In this document: piece after piece, positions 1 through 9,075 of the stretch
How positions within the stretch are numbered: the stretch's first letter is position 1
Layout: every line of letters starts with the position of its first letter
From: Leishmania infantum JPCM5
Lineage: Eukaryota > Euglenozoa > Kinetoplastea > Trypanosomatida > Trypanosomatidae
NCBI RefSeq assembly: GCF_000002875.2
Contig: NC_009403.2
Location: forward strand, 413,001 to 477,000
Reading direction: 5' to 3'
DNA: 64,000 nucleotides
Notes under the pieces: model-generated
What the model was told of the DNA's origin: nothing
Database searches by the model: none
The model's input: only the letters and a program-made list of their open reading frames with translations
Made by a program: the position numbers and the translations under genes

Positions 1-122
1 CCCCTCACTCGCACCCGCTCTGAGAAGCGCCATTCAAGTCTCCTTTATACGTCACACGGCGCGTGGCGTGAAAGAGAACCATTTGACGGCGTCATTCACG
101 CCTTCGGCTCACGGGGGCCGTC

Positions 123-2171
123 ATGCACGCACCGACTGCGGCGGCACACATGTGGCGCACGCCCTCCGTCAGCGCACCTCGCCTGCGTCGATGCCTTAGC
201 GCTTCGGCGGCGGCAGCGGCATCGCTCCCCTCAGCGCTACGGGTAGGTCAGCGCCACGTCACGAGCGCCACTGGCTCTTTCAACGGTAAAGATGGCGAGA
301 GCAATAATACGAAGGATCACGCGGACGGCAAGGGGGGCGCTGTGCCTCCCTCAGCGACTACAACCGCTACAGGAAGTGCTGCCAGCCACGGCTTTCAAGG
401 CTGGAAGCGCTTTGGCTCGCTCACCAGCGGCCACCAAGATGTAGGCGTTACAACGAGCCCGCGTAGCTCACCGCCGTCGCCAGCGTCGTCTCCGTCCGCC
501 TTCTCCCCAAGCCAAGATGCGGCCTCCATCGTCGATGGCAAGACCCGCGACGACGAAGCTCGTCGACGCGCAACATCGGCGCGGCTCACGGACATGTTCG
601 CCGACAGCGCGCGGCACTCGCGATGGATGCAGGAGCAGCTCCAGCAGTCACGCAGAAGCTCGGTGTACACGGAAGAGACGGCGGCGCCCCGGCTGGTGCG
701 CTCTTCCTGTAGCGCCGTGAACGCCAATCAACGTGGTTACGCCGTCGACGAAGACGAGGATGGCAGTGCCGTATCGGACGCGGCAGATGCAACGGCACCA
801 ACAGCGTTGGCGGCCACCGCAGGTGCCGACGTGTTGGAGCAGGAGTTGCTGGACGACAACTTCCTGTACTACCCGCCGCTGGCAGCCATCGGCGAAGCGG
901 GAGCTGCCGAGGCGACGCACACTCTCCCGAGTGGTGAACCGGAGAGGTACGTCCCTGGTCAGCAGGTCATTCCGCCCGGCATGACGCGCTACCGGGTGGA
1001 TGTGCAGTATCAAGGCAGTGATTTCGATGGATGGTACAAGTCTGTGCAACGAACGCGAAACAGCAAGGATGCTGCGCCAGCTGGCAACACCACTACTGCT
1101 GCGGCAGACTACGGCACTGGCTCCCGCCACTTCGCCAAGGTCGTGCTGGAGGAGGCGCTGGCTGTCGCGCTGGACGTGCCGACGGTTAGCGTCGTTGCCG
1201 CCGTCATTCCAGAGACGGGCGTGTCGGTGCGCCGCCTAACGTGCCATGTAGACGTGCCAAGCGAGGTGGAGCTGCAACCTCGCACCATCCTGCAGCGCGC
1301 CACGCTGTGGCTGCATCAACGTCGGCAGCCGCTCGCCGTTCTCAGCTGTCACCCGTGCCGTAACCAGGATTTCCATGCCCGGCACAGCGGGGTGCGGCGG
1401 GTGTACTGCTACCGCATTCTGAACCGCATTGCACCTCCCCTGTTTGACGCGGGGTTGCAGTGGCACGTGGACCGCTACCTCGATGTGCCGCGCATGCAGC
1501 GCATGGCGCGTCTCATGGAAGGGACACACGATTACGGCTTCTTTGCTGACAGCAAGATGGCGAACGCACTGCGGCGCGCTGCGGCTTCTTCTACCGGAAG
1601 CGGTCGAGGGGGACCGGTGGTGTCTTCGGCGTACAGCGCGGAGCATGAGCGGCTAACTAGTCACGGCCTGAGGCGCGGCGAGGCGCCAGCGGCGCCGAAG
1701 GTGACGGTCGAGCGCGGTCTTTCTCAGCTCGAGCGCGCTGCGGCCTTGCCAACCTTCAACGAGTACGGCCAGCGCGTCATCACGTACCAAGCGAAGCCGC
1801 ACGAGTACCACAAGGCCCGCACAAACCTCCCGACCATCCGCACACTCGACAAGATTGAGGTGGTGCGGCAGGAGGACGAAGTCCTTATCTGGTTCGTCGG
1901 GCAGTCCTTCCTGCGCCATCAGATCCGCAACATGGTGAGCGCGCTCAAGGCGGGCGGCCACGGCCTCTGGGACGATCAAGAGCTCCAGCACGCCTTTCAG
2001 AGCGGCTTCGAGGTATCGCGCAAGAAGTTCAAGCGCGAGCGCCTGTCTCCGGCTCCTGCTCATGGCCTCACGCTGTGGGATGTCGAGTACCCGACGCAGC
2101 ACCGGTCAGACTTCGTACCCTACGTAGATGCGGGACCTTACGAGCCCGTGGACGTCTCCACGCAGCACTAG
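123..2171 (+). CDS. TruA-family pseudouridine synthase homologue, probably mitochondrial and possibly inactive
   Basis: 682 residues. The family is shown by a TruA N-terminal strand (residues 287-304, ending in FDGW), FHARHS at 417-422 followed by the conserved tyrosine-containing strand VYCYRI (427-432), and FLRHQIRNM at 596-604 near the C-terminus. TruA enzymes convert uridine to pseudouridine in structured RNA using an Asp in an R-T-D-x-G-V motif. Here the aligned residues are I362-P363-E364-T365-G366-V367, so Arg, Thr and the catalytic Asp are all replaced. The first ~286 residues are low-complexity and start with an Arg/Ala/Ser-rich, acid-poor stretch resembling a mitochondrial presequence; a second Met at residue 10 could also serve as start. 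The catalytic core carries an insertion around residues 480-545. My recollection, unchecked here, is that pseudouridine-synthase homologues occur in kinetoplastid mitoribosome assembly intermediates, so a structural role is plausible. The family call is firm; activity and location are inference. Confidence 0.88.
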   Translation: MHAPTAAAHMWRTPSVSAPRLRRCLSASAAAAASLPSALRVGQRHVTSATGSFNGKDGESNNTKDHADGKGGAVPPSATTTATGSAASHGFQGWKRFGSLTSGHQDVGVTTSPRSSPPSPASSPSAFSPSQDAASIVDGKTRDDEARRRATSARLTDMFADSARHSRWMQEQLQQSRRSSVYTEETAAPRLVRSSCSAVNANQRGYAVDEDEDGSAVSDAADATAPTALAATAGADVLEQELLDDNFLYYPPLAAIGEAGAAEATHTLPSGEPERYVPGQQVIPPGMTRYRVDVQYQGSDFDGWYKSVQRTRNSKDAAPAGNTTTAAADYGTGSRHFAKVVLEEALAVALDVPTVSVVAAVIPETGVSVRRLTCHVDVPSEVELQPRTILQRATLWLHQRRQPLAVLSCHPCRNQDFHARHSGVRRVYCYRILNRIAPPLFDAGLQWHVDRYLDVPRMQRMARLMEGTHDYGFFADSKMANALRRAAASSTGSGRGGPVVSSAYSAEHERLTSHGLRRGEAPAAPKVTVERGLSQLERAAALPTFNEYGQRVITYQAKPHEYHKARTNLPTIRTLDKIEVVRQEDEVLIWFVGQSFLRHQIRNMVSALKAGGHGLWDDQELQHAFQSGFEVSRKKFKRERLSPAPAHGLTLWDVEYPTQHRSDFVPYVDAGPYEPVDVSTQH

Positions 2172-3220
2172 CGCTGTCGCAACGACTGAAGGCAAGGCAA
2201 CAGGGTGCGAAGGGCGGAGGGAGGCCGGGCACGGTGCTTCGCGCGTGTGCGCAGATGTCGGCATGTTGATGGAAGCCGGGGCGAGAACGCGGAGGGCTGT
2301 CGCAGATACGAAGGCAAGCAGAGAGAGGAGGCTCTCTCGTCTTACACTGCAGCTCCCCTTCCCCCCCCCTTCCGCCCTTTTCGTGCTTGATATAGGGCTG
2401 GCTGAGTACGCATGCATGCATGTGTATCTCTATACATGTGCCTGCATGCGTGTGTGTATGTGTGCGTGTTTGTGCTTTCACAGAGGCGCTAAACCCCTAA
2501 GGCTAACAGAAACATGAACAACAAGGGCAAGTCATGTGCGCGACGCGATCGGCTTTCCCTCATTCCTCGCCTCCCCCTACTCTGTTTCTCTCATCGAGCG
2601 CTGCAGGCGTGCTCGGCGATCAGGGTCTACGAAAGCTAAGAGAGAAAGCGCGGGGGCCGCAGCGCGCAGAGGTAGCGGTACCAACACGCCTCTCTGCTTG
2701 CCTCCGTGGTTGGCGTGTTGGGTGATGGGCGCTTGGGAGAAACAGGGAGGAGCAAGGAGAGGACGGAGGCTTCGCATGCAGCGCCCTCTCCACACACTAC
2801 CAACACCGTCCATGCCCCTTTACCCTCGTTTCTCCCAATGACCTTCGCTGCGGCGCCCCTCTCGCCCCCCGCCCCCGCCCCAGGTCGCTTGGAATGCTTT
2901 TATGCTAGTTGGGTGCGTGCTTCCCCCTTTTTCTTTTTCGCGGCGAAACCAATCGTTGCGTCTGTATTCATCCTCACCTCCCCATGTCACTGTCACGTCC
3001 TTCCTTCCTTCCTTCCTTCGTCTTTCTCTCTCTCTCTGTGGTATCATCAAGCACGCAAGCTCTCACACACATACGTATATACGCGACTCACAGAGCAGCG
3101 CCTGCCCCCCTCCCCCTAAAAAAAGAAAAACGGGCAGACGACCGCCACCGGCATGCCAGCACGATCACCGCTACCTCATCTCCTTTTACCCCGGCCCCAT
3201 CCCAGCGCTCCTCGCCAAAG
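2172..3220 (+). other. Intergenic region with trans-splice signals
   Basis: No credible gene. It holds (TG)n-like sequence around 2415-2472, C-rich runs near 2360, and a strong pyrimidine tract of CCTT repeats then CT repeats at about 2998-3038. The first AG after that tract is at 3050-3051. A second pyrimidine-rich stretch (about 3170-3203) precedes an AG at 3204-3205, only 15 nt before the next start codon. An out-of-frame ATG at 3153 lies between the two candidate acceptors. Confidence 0.6.
2998..3051 (+). promoter_or_regulatory. Polypyrimidine tract and candidate spliced-leader acceptor
   Basis: A (CCTT)n tract merges into a CT repeat and is followed by the first AG at 3050-3051. This is the usual arrangement for trans-splicing in trypanosomatids. 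It would give the CIR_N-protein mRNA a leader of about 170 nt that contains an out-of-frame ATG at 3153. The competing AG at 3204-3205 would exclude that ATG. Confidence 0.5.
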
Positions 3221-4108
3221 ATGTACCGCGCGCACAGCAAGGACATCAACCGGAACAAAAGTTTCCATCCCTTGACGTACCGCAACTTGCGCCGCGTCGA
3301 GCAGCTCAAGGAGGAGGCCGAGCTCAACAAGCAGAAGGCAGAGGAGCGGCAGAAGGAGCTGCAGCGCGATCAGGAAGAACGTCGTTACGATGAGCTGGTG
3401 CTGGCAAACTCAGCGGACTCGCTCAGCGGCGAGCTGGCACGCTACCGACAGACGCGCAGCATCTTCGCCGCCGAGTACGAGGCAGACGCCCAAGCAGCCA
3501 AGGATGCGCCTGTAGCTTCACCGCACTCGCCACAAGTCAGCAAGCCGGAAGTGCAGCTGAAGACGTCCACCGGCGCGTCATTCCCCGTAAACAGCTTCCT
3601 CAGGAAGTTTAAGAAAGAGGAGTCCTACGGGTCGACGTGTGTGGTGAAATCAGAAGCACGAGACGACACCGCCGCTGCTGCTTCTAGAACAGTCGCCTCC
3701 GTGGAGGCAGAGACGTCCATGAGGAAGCGACCACGAGATGACGCAAAAAGCAACAGTCCCTCTAGCACCCACAACGGCAGCGGCTATGGTGCAGGTGCGA
3801 CGAAGAGGAGAGGCGACGGTGACGAGAGTGCACCCGCTACTGGCTTTATTACCAGCGCGGAAGCGGCGCAGCTACGAAAGGAGCTGAACCTGGCGCAGAA
3901 GCAGCGGCACGACCCACTCATGCGAGTAAAGGAGTACCAGAACAGCTGCGTCGCCGCCGCCGCCGCTGCCAGGCAGCTGTCCCATGAGCAAGCGACCGGT
4001 GCGGTGGCAAAGCACGAAGACGATAAAGACAAGCTGCAGAGCCGCATCCGCGAGCTGTTGGCTCTCAAGAAAAAAAAAGGAGAGCCACGAGGCGGAAGGT
4101 ATGCGTGA
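3221..4108 (+). CDS. CIR_N-domain protein, CWC25-like pre-mRNA splicing factor
   Basis: 295 residues from the ATG at 3221. The frame is open further upstream, but that part is pyrimidine-tract sequence and reads as untranslated. Residues ~8-55 match the CIR_N domain: a K-S-F-H-P motif (13-17), then RNLRRVEQLKEE and a Lys/Glu-rich helix. In CWC25 this same N-terminal segment (K-S-W-H-P followed by a charged helix) enters the catalytic spliceosome at step one. The rest is charged and low-complexity, with an acidic/basic middle and a C-terminal coiled-coil-like helix ending in a lysine cluster (KKKK, then KGEPRGGRYA), plausibly nuclear. Trypanosomatids have very few cis-introns, so such a factor would act mainly in trans-splicing. 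Other CIR_N proteins cannot be excluded. Confidence 0.68.
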   Translation: MYRAHSKDINRNKSFHPLTYRNLRRVEQLKEEAELNKQKAEERQKELQRDQEERRYDELVLANSADSLSGELARYRQTRSIFAAEYEADAQAAKDAPVASPHSPQVSKPEVQLKTSTGASFPVNSFLRKFKKEESYGSTCVVKSEARDDTAAAASRTVASVEAETSMRKRPRDDAKSNSPSSTHNGSGYGAGATKRRGDGDESAPATGFITSAEAAQLRKELNLAQKQRHDPLMRVKEYQNSCVAAAAAARQLSHEQATGAVAKHEDDKDKLQSRIRELLALKKKKGEPRGGRYA

Positions 4109-4972
4109 CTACGTCCTCACTTTGTTTGACCGGAGATGCGAGCGCCCCTGCTGCGTTGTGGACCCACCGGACCTCTCCAGTTGAATTCGCTTCTCTGTGC
4201 GTTGGATTCTTCCCCACCCCCACCCCACCCTTCACCCCTCTCACGACGACCTGCGCGCAGGCAGACAACACACCGGCCATGCGGGAAAGGAAAAGAAGCA
4301 TGCTGTTCAACAAAACGAAAGTAAACGCGAACTGCGCAGTTAGCGCGAAAGCATTGATGGGCGTTTCGACTTCCTCAACAGCGAGGAAGAGCGTACCGAG
4401 AACACCGCAACTTCTCAGCGATTTGCCCGGCTCTGTTCTTGGCCGACGTGTTCGTCTGCGTGTCGCCACTGCCGCCTCCCCCCCCTTGCGCGCCCACCCC
4501 GCTTTTCCTCGTGCCGCTGTGATGATGCACCTCTTTTCCACGTCACGATGGGCAACGACCTCGGCAAACACCTCCACGGCCTTGACCTCCATTCTCCTGT
4601 CAACTGCGTATCGTACCCCTGCAACACCTCTTCCCTTCTTGCTGCTGCTGCCTCGGTGCAACGCATCTATCGAACCACGGCGGTGATGGCGACGACAACA
4701 CGCGCCGCCATCTCCTCCTCTCTTCTCGTTCTCCAGCCTAGAAACGCGCACGTAGGCGCATATCAGCTTGCTCGTTTGCTGTTGGATCGAAGGCTTTTCC
4801 TTTCGGTGTTTCTATTCTACCCACCCACCACTGCCTGCTCCTTCCTTGCTGACGGCGTCGCTTCTCTTGAGCTCATCATCTCGCATCCGCGGCCCTCCCT
4901 CTAGCTGCCTCTTTTCCTGTTGAACGGAAGTATTACTCACACACACACACGCACGCAGAGAGATTCAAGAAG
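4109..4972 (+). other. Intergenic region upstream of the PheRS beta gene
   Basis: No gene recognised; the open frames here are short and of spacer-like composition. Pyrimidine-rich stretches at about 4793-4850 and 4891-4920 are followed by AG dinucleotides at 4903-4904 and 4929-4930, both possible trans-splice acceptors. A short (CA)n run lies at about 4937-4952, just before the start codon. Confidence 0.5.
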
Positions 4973-6874
4973 ATGCCGACGTTGGCCGTGGCGAAGGACT
5001 ACATCTGCCGGCTGATCGGCAAGTCCTACACAGACGAGGAGTTCAACGACCTGTGTTTCCAGTTTGGCCTGGAGCTCGATGACATTACGAGTGAGAAAGA
5101 AATGTTCATGAGGGAGCAGGGCAAGAGCGCAAAGGCGAGCGTGGCTCCGGCGGAGGCCCCTGCGCACCTTTCGGAGGAGAAGCTCTACAAAATTGACACC
5201 CCGGCAAACCGTCACGACCTTCTCACCGCGGAGGGCATGGCCTGCGCTCTAAAGGTGTTCATGGGGACAATGCCGCTCCCCAACTACCGCGTCCTCAACC
5301 GTGCCAACCCGCTCTACCGCATGACCGTGGAGAAAAGCGTGAAGAACGTGCGCGACTACGTTGTGTGCGCTGTACTGCACAACATCCGCTTCAACGAGCG
5401 CAGTTACAACAGCTTCATCGACTACCAGGAGAAGCTCCACGCCGGGTTGGCCCGCCGCCGCACGCTGGCCTCGGTTGGCACCCACGACCTAGACAAGGTG
5501 AACACGACGGACTTTATCTTCGCCTGCCGCCCGCGCGAGACCATCCGGTTCGTTCCGCTGCGGCAGACAAGGGAGCTGAACTGCTCAGGCAACGGCCTCA
5601 CGCAGTACTACGCCGAGGACCGCCACATCGGCAAGTATGTACCGCTAATCTCCTCCTTTCCGACCTACCCGGTTGTGTACGACGGTACCGGCCAGAACGT
5701 GCTCTCGTTGCCGCCGATCATCAACTCGCGCTACTCGGCCATCTCCGTGGACACCAGGAACATCTTCATTGAGTGCACGGCCCCGGACCACTACAAGGCG
5801 CAGGTGCTGGTGAACCAGCTCGTGTGTGCCTTCTCGGCCTACTGCGAGGATCCCTTCACAGTGGAGGCGGTGCAGGTGAACTATGAGGAGCCGACGCCAG
5901 ACGGAACAAGGTCGCTTGTGACACCAACGATGGAGACGAAGGAAATGACGATGAGCATCGAACGCCTCAACTCGATTATCGGCATCGAAATGAAAAGTGG
6001 TGCTGAGTGCGCGCAGCTGCTGAAGAAGATGATGTACACGATCAAGGAGACGACGGAGAGTGAGGTGACGGTGACGGTGCCGCCAATGCGCACGGACGTC
6101 ATCGGCGTCGCGGACGTGATGGAGGATGTCGCCATCGCGTACGGCTACGACAACATCGCCTACGTGGAGTGCAAGACCCATGGCCCTGTGACGCAGACGC
6201 CGCTGAGCAAGGTGGCGCAGCTGCTGCGCACTGAGATGGCCTGCGCAGGCTACACGGAGCTGCTGACGCTGTCACTCTGCTCGCGCGCCGATGCGTTCGA
6301 GAGCCTGGGCCGCGTGGACAACGACGTCGCGGCGCACATCGCCAACCCGCAGACGATGGAGTTCCAGGTGTGCCGCCCATCACTGCTCCCCGGTATTCTG
6401 AAGACGCTCGCGACGAACAAGTCGAAGCCTCTACCGCAGCGCTTCTTCGAGTGCGCGGACGTCGTCCTGCTGGACAACGAACGGAACTTCCCACCGGTGC
6501 TGGAGTTGAAGGCCGACTACGCGTCCTGTGGTGCGCGGAACCAGAGACACCTCGCCGCCGCGCACTGCAACGGCAGCTCTAGCGGATTTGAGAGCATTCA
6601 CGGCCTCACCGAGCTCGCCCTACTCAAGCTTGGCGTCCCGTCGAAAGCGGAGATAGCAGAGGACTACGAAGGCGACTACTACACACTGGAGAAGGGCGAG
6701 GACGGCGCCTTCTTTCCTGGCCGCGCTATGGACATCATTCTTCACCGCGCTGGTCAGGCAGTGCGCATCGGGCACCTCGGCGTCATCCACCCGAACACGC
6801 TCAAGGCGTACGACATTCCGAGCCCGTGCTCTTACATGGAGCTCAACATCCAGTTCCTGTGCGTCCCTCTGTAA
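4973..6874 (+). CDS. Phenylalanyl-tRNA synthetase beta subunit, cytosolic eukaryotic type
   Basis: 633 residues, close to the usual size (~590-610) for the eukaryotic/archaeal-type beta chain. It pairs with the alpha chain as an (alpha-beta)2 enzyme charging tRNA-Phe. The N-terminus (PTLAVAKDYICRLIGKSY) and the early motif DTPANRHDLL are typical. A B3/B4-like editing region follows (about residues 100-300). The B5 domain starts near 325 (MSIERLNSIIGIEM), then a catalytic-like core from ~395, including TEMACAGYTELLTLSL, RPSLLPGILKTLA and RFFECADVVL. The end (GHLGVIHPNTLKAYDIP) is the normal C-terminus, so the gene is complete. Start chosen at 4973 because the homology begins at residue 2. No frameshift or unusual feature seen. 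Confidence 0.96.
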   Translation: MPTLAVAKDYICRLIGKSYTDEEFNDLCFQFGLELDDITSEKEMFMREQGKSAKASVAPAEAPAHLSEEKLYKIDTPANRHDLLTAEGMACALKVFMGTMPLPNYRVLNRANPLYRMTVEKSVKNVRDYVVCAVLHNIRFNERSYNSFIDYQEKLHAGLARRRTLASVGTHDLDKVNTTDFIFACRPRETIRFVPLRQTRELNCSGNGLTQYYAEDRHIGKYVPLISSFPTYPVVYDGTGQNVLSLPPIINSRYSAISVDTRNIFIECTAPDHYKAQVLVNQLVCAFSAYCEDPFTVEAVQVNYEEPTPDGTRSLVTPTMETKEMTMSIERLNSIIGIEMKSGAECAQLLKKMMYTIKETTESEVTVTVPPMRTDVIGVADVMEDVAIAYGYDNIAYVECKTHGPVTQTPLSKVAQLLRTEMACAGYTELLTLSLCSRADAFESLGRVDNDVAAHIANPQTMEFQVCRPSLLPGILKTLATNKSKPLPQRFFECADVVLLDNERNFPPVLELKADYASCGARNQRHLAAAHCNGSSSGFESIHGLTELALLKLGVPSKAEIAEDYEGDYYTLEKGEDGAFFPGRAMDIILHRAGQAVRIGHLGVIHPNTLKAYDIPSPCSYMELNIQFLCVPL

Positions 6875-7045
6875 AGCGGCGCCGTCCGGGTGAGAGGAAA
6901 CGAATGAAGGAAGGCGGGCGTTGATACGCGCACGGAGAGGGTGAGGCGACTTGGCCGAACGGCAGGAGGGAAGCCGGGAGTCGATACGACACCTGGGTGT
7001 GATTCTGTGCGTACCCACCGACTCACTCTTCCTCTCCGTCTCCCG

Positions 7046-7064
7046 GCCCACTCAAAGAGTGGGC
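7046..7064 (+). other. Perfect 8-bp hairpin, AAA loop
   Basis: GCCCACTC and GAGTGGGC are exact reverse complements separated by AAA. It lies 172 bases after the PheRS beta stop codon, so probably in its 3' UTR. A near-copy is at 7566-7584. Function unknown. Confidence 0.55.
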
Positions 7065-7565
7065 ATCTTAGGCTGCTTAGAGCGCAGAAGGTCGCGCACG
7101 GTGGTGAGTGAGGGAGCGAGCGAGCGAGTGGAGGGGGAAGTGCACGCTGCTTTGCCATGCTGCACCTCACGTATATTGAGCTGGAGCTGTCCTAACACCC
7201 TCGTTCCTCTCACTCCGATACCGCCACGCGCACGCACACGCCACCCCTCTCCCCCACACTCTCCTCCAAAACCCATTTCTATCTTCATGAGGCTGTGCCG
7301 CTTCTGTTGTCGTCCCCGTTTGCTGCGTACGTGTGTGCGTGTGCCGAGACGCGCGAATGCACAGGGAGCGCACAGCGGAGCAGACGAACGACAGGGGAAG
7401 TGAGCTACGGCGGGTTAATGCCTAAGTGGTCTTTAACGTATTTTTTGTTGTATTGCCGTTGTTTATCGTGCGGTGTGCGCCTCCCATCCCATCCCTCGTC
7501 CTTGGGTAGAAGACGGGTGTGACATCCGCACCTCGGGGCGTGGCATCTCAGGGCTCCGTGCATAC

Positions 7566-7584
7566 CCCACTCTGTGAGAGTGGG
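7566..7584 (+). other. Perfect 8-bp hairpin, GTG loop
   Basis: CCCACTCT and AGAGTGGG are exact reverse complements separated by GTG. The stem shares its seven-base core with the hairpin at 7046-7064, while flanks and loop differ. Function unknown. Confidence 0.55.
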
Positions 7585-8878
7585 TGGGTGGGTGCCTGTC
7601 GCGTTGTTGCGCGCGCGCTCTCGACCTTTTCCTCTTTGTTTATGCTTCTTCAAGTGCCAAGTCGGAGGGAGGGAGAGAGGGGCGGCTGGAGGGAGGAATG
7701 GAATTTCACGCAGCATGTGTGAGCAGAAGGGGGGGCTTGGATGCCGCACATGTGTCTGCCTCTATCGTTCATTTAGCCCCACCACCACAGCCATACACAC
7801 GCGCCGATGCCCCTGTTGCGGTACGTGCTTCACTGAAGCGACATCGTAACATTTCGCTTCTCGCGTTGCTTGTGTTGTTCGCCCACCCATCACTCGGCAG
7901 AAGGATGCGAAATGCCGGGGAGAGGGAGAGCGATGGCCATGGCGAGAGATCCACGGCTGCTTGGAGAGGCACTGGAGGTCGAGTTCCCCGGCGTGGAACA
8001 GTTGTGTGCGCATGTGTGTGTGCACGTTCGAGCAAAGAAGGAAAGAGAAGGGAGGGATGGCGGGAGCCAACTGCGCACACCTCCTCCGTGTCTTTGAAGA
8101 GACTTGTAGGCGAGTGTGCCTATGGGCCGATAGCTGCGGACTGCGCCGAGTCTCTGCATCCGTACGCATGCAGACATGCTGACACTGCACAGGCAGCACT
8201 TGGTGTGGGGGTGCCCATCGATGCAATATGAAAGGCTGCATCGCCTCCCCTCCCTTCCCCCCTCCCCACACCCGGCTCCGCCCTGCTCACTTCAATTGTC
8301 TCCCTCTTACCGCCCCTTGCCTCTCCGCATAGCCGATCAAAAAGAAACGGCGATACGTGCGGCTCTGCGACAGAGTTTCCTTACTGCGGTGCTCAGCCGC
8401 GCGCACACGCCCACACACGCAAGCACGCGTTGCCCCGTGGACGCAGTCGTGGAGCTCGCCTTCTCCACATCGTCCTCCTTTATCGACGTCGCCCAAAGTC
8501 ACCGGCTCACCGCTGGTATAATCCGCTCGTTGCCGCCACAAAAAAAAAGCAGTGTATCCGTGTCTGCCGTGCACTTGTGGCGGGCACAGCGAACTGGACA
8601 TTCAAATTTAGGATAGAAGGCCAAAGCCCCTCCCATAGACGCCAGCACCTCTGGTGCTGCTAGAGTACACGTGCACAGGCATATACACACGCCGTTCCCT
8701 TGCCCGTGATTGGTGCTCCCCCGCCCCATATCTTCTCTTGCTGCTGTTGTTCCTCGCGTGTTGCGTCATCACGCACCTCATAGAAGTTACCTGTACGAGT
8801 GGTCCCACCCACACCCGCGCCCCGCCACGGCGGATAGGCACCCGCATTGAGCGCTGCCGTTGTTCTCTTGTTTTGCCT

Positions 8879-8921
8879 GTCTCTCCGTATCTTCTTTTTC
8901 TTTCCCATTCGACTGTTGGAG
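8879..8921 (+). promoter_or_regulatory. Candidate polypyrimidine tract and trans-splice acceptor
   Basis: A CT-rich run (CTTCTTTTTCTTTCCC core) is followed by the first AG at 8920-8921, 154 bases before the ATG of the 9076 gene. Confidence 0.4.
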
Positions 8922-9075
8922 GAAGGAGGCTCGGCTTTTCGTTGTGTTCGTTGGTTGCTGCGAAGTTCACTTGTTGCCGTGTGTGTGGGAGGGGGGGGGG
9001 CTCTGTCTCTGCGGCCGCCTGGGCTGCCCTGCGCTGTTCTCTCCCTCGAGGAGACGGTACGGACAGACAAGCCAT

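Larger units (their letters stand above)
6875..9075 (+). other. 2.2-kb intergenic region with two related hairpins
   Basis: No supported gene on either strand; open frames are short, Arg/Ser/Pro-rich and contradict each other. It contains two perfect 8-bp hairpins with a common CCCACTC/GAGTGGG core (7046-7064 and 7566-7584), a T-rich stretch near 7440-7465, G-rich (TGGG)n at about 7580-7592, and a pyrimidine tract at ~8880-8910. It must include the 3' UTR of the PheRS beta mRNA and the 5' UTR of the next gene. Confidence 0.5.

Noticed and set aside
8860..9075. Longer N-terminus of the 9076 protein
   Set aside because: The open frame upstream begins at a TTG and contains the pyrimidine tract and candidate splice acceptor. 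Trypanosomatid translation normally starts at ATG after the spliced leader.
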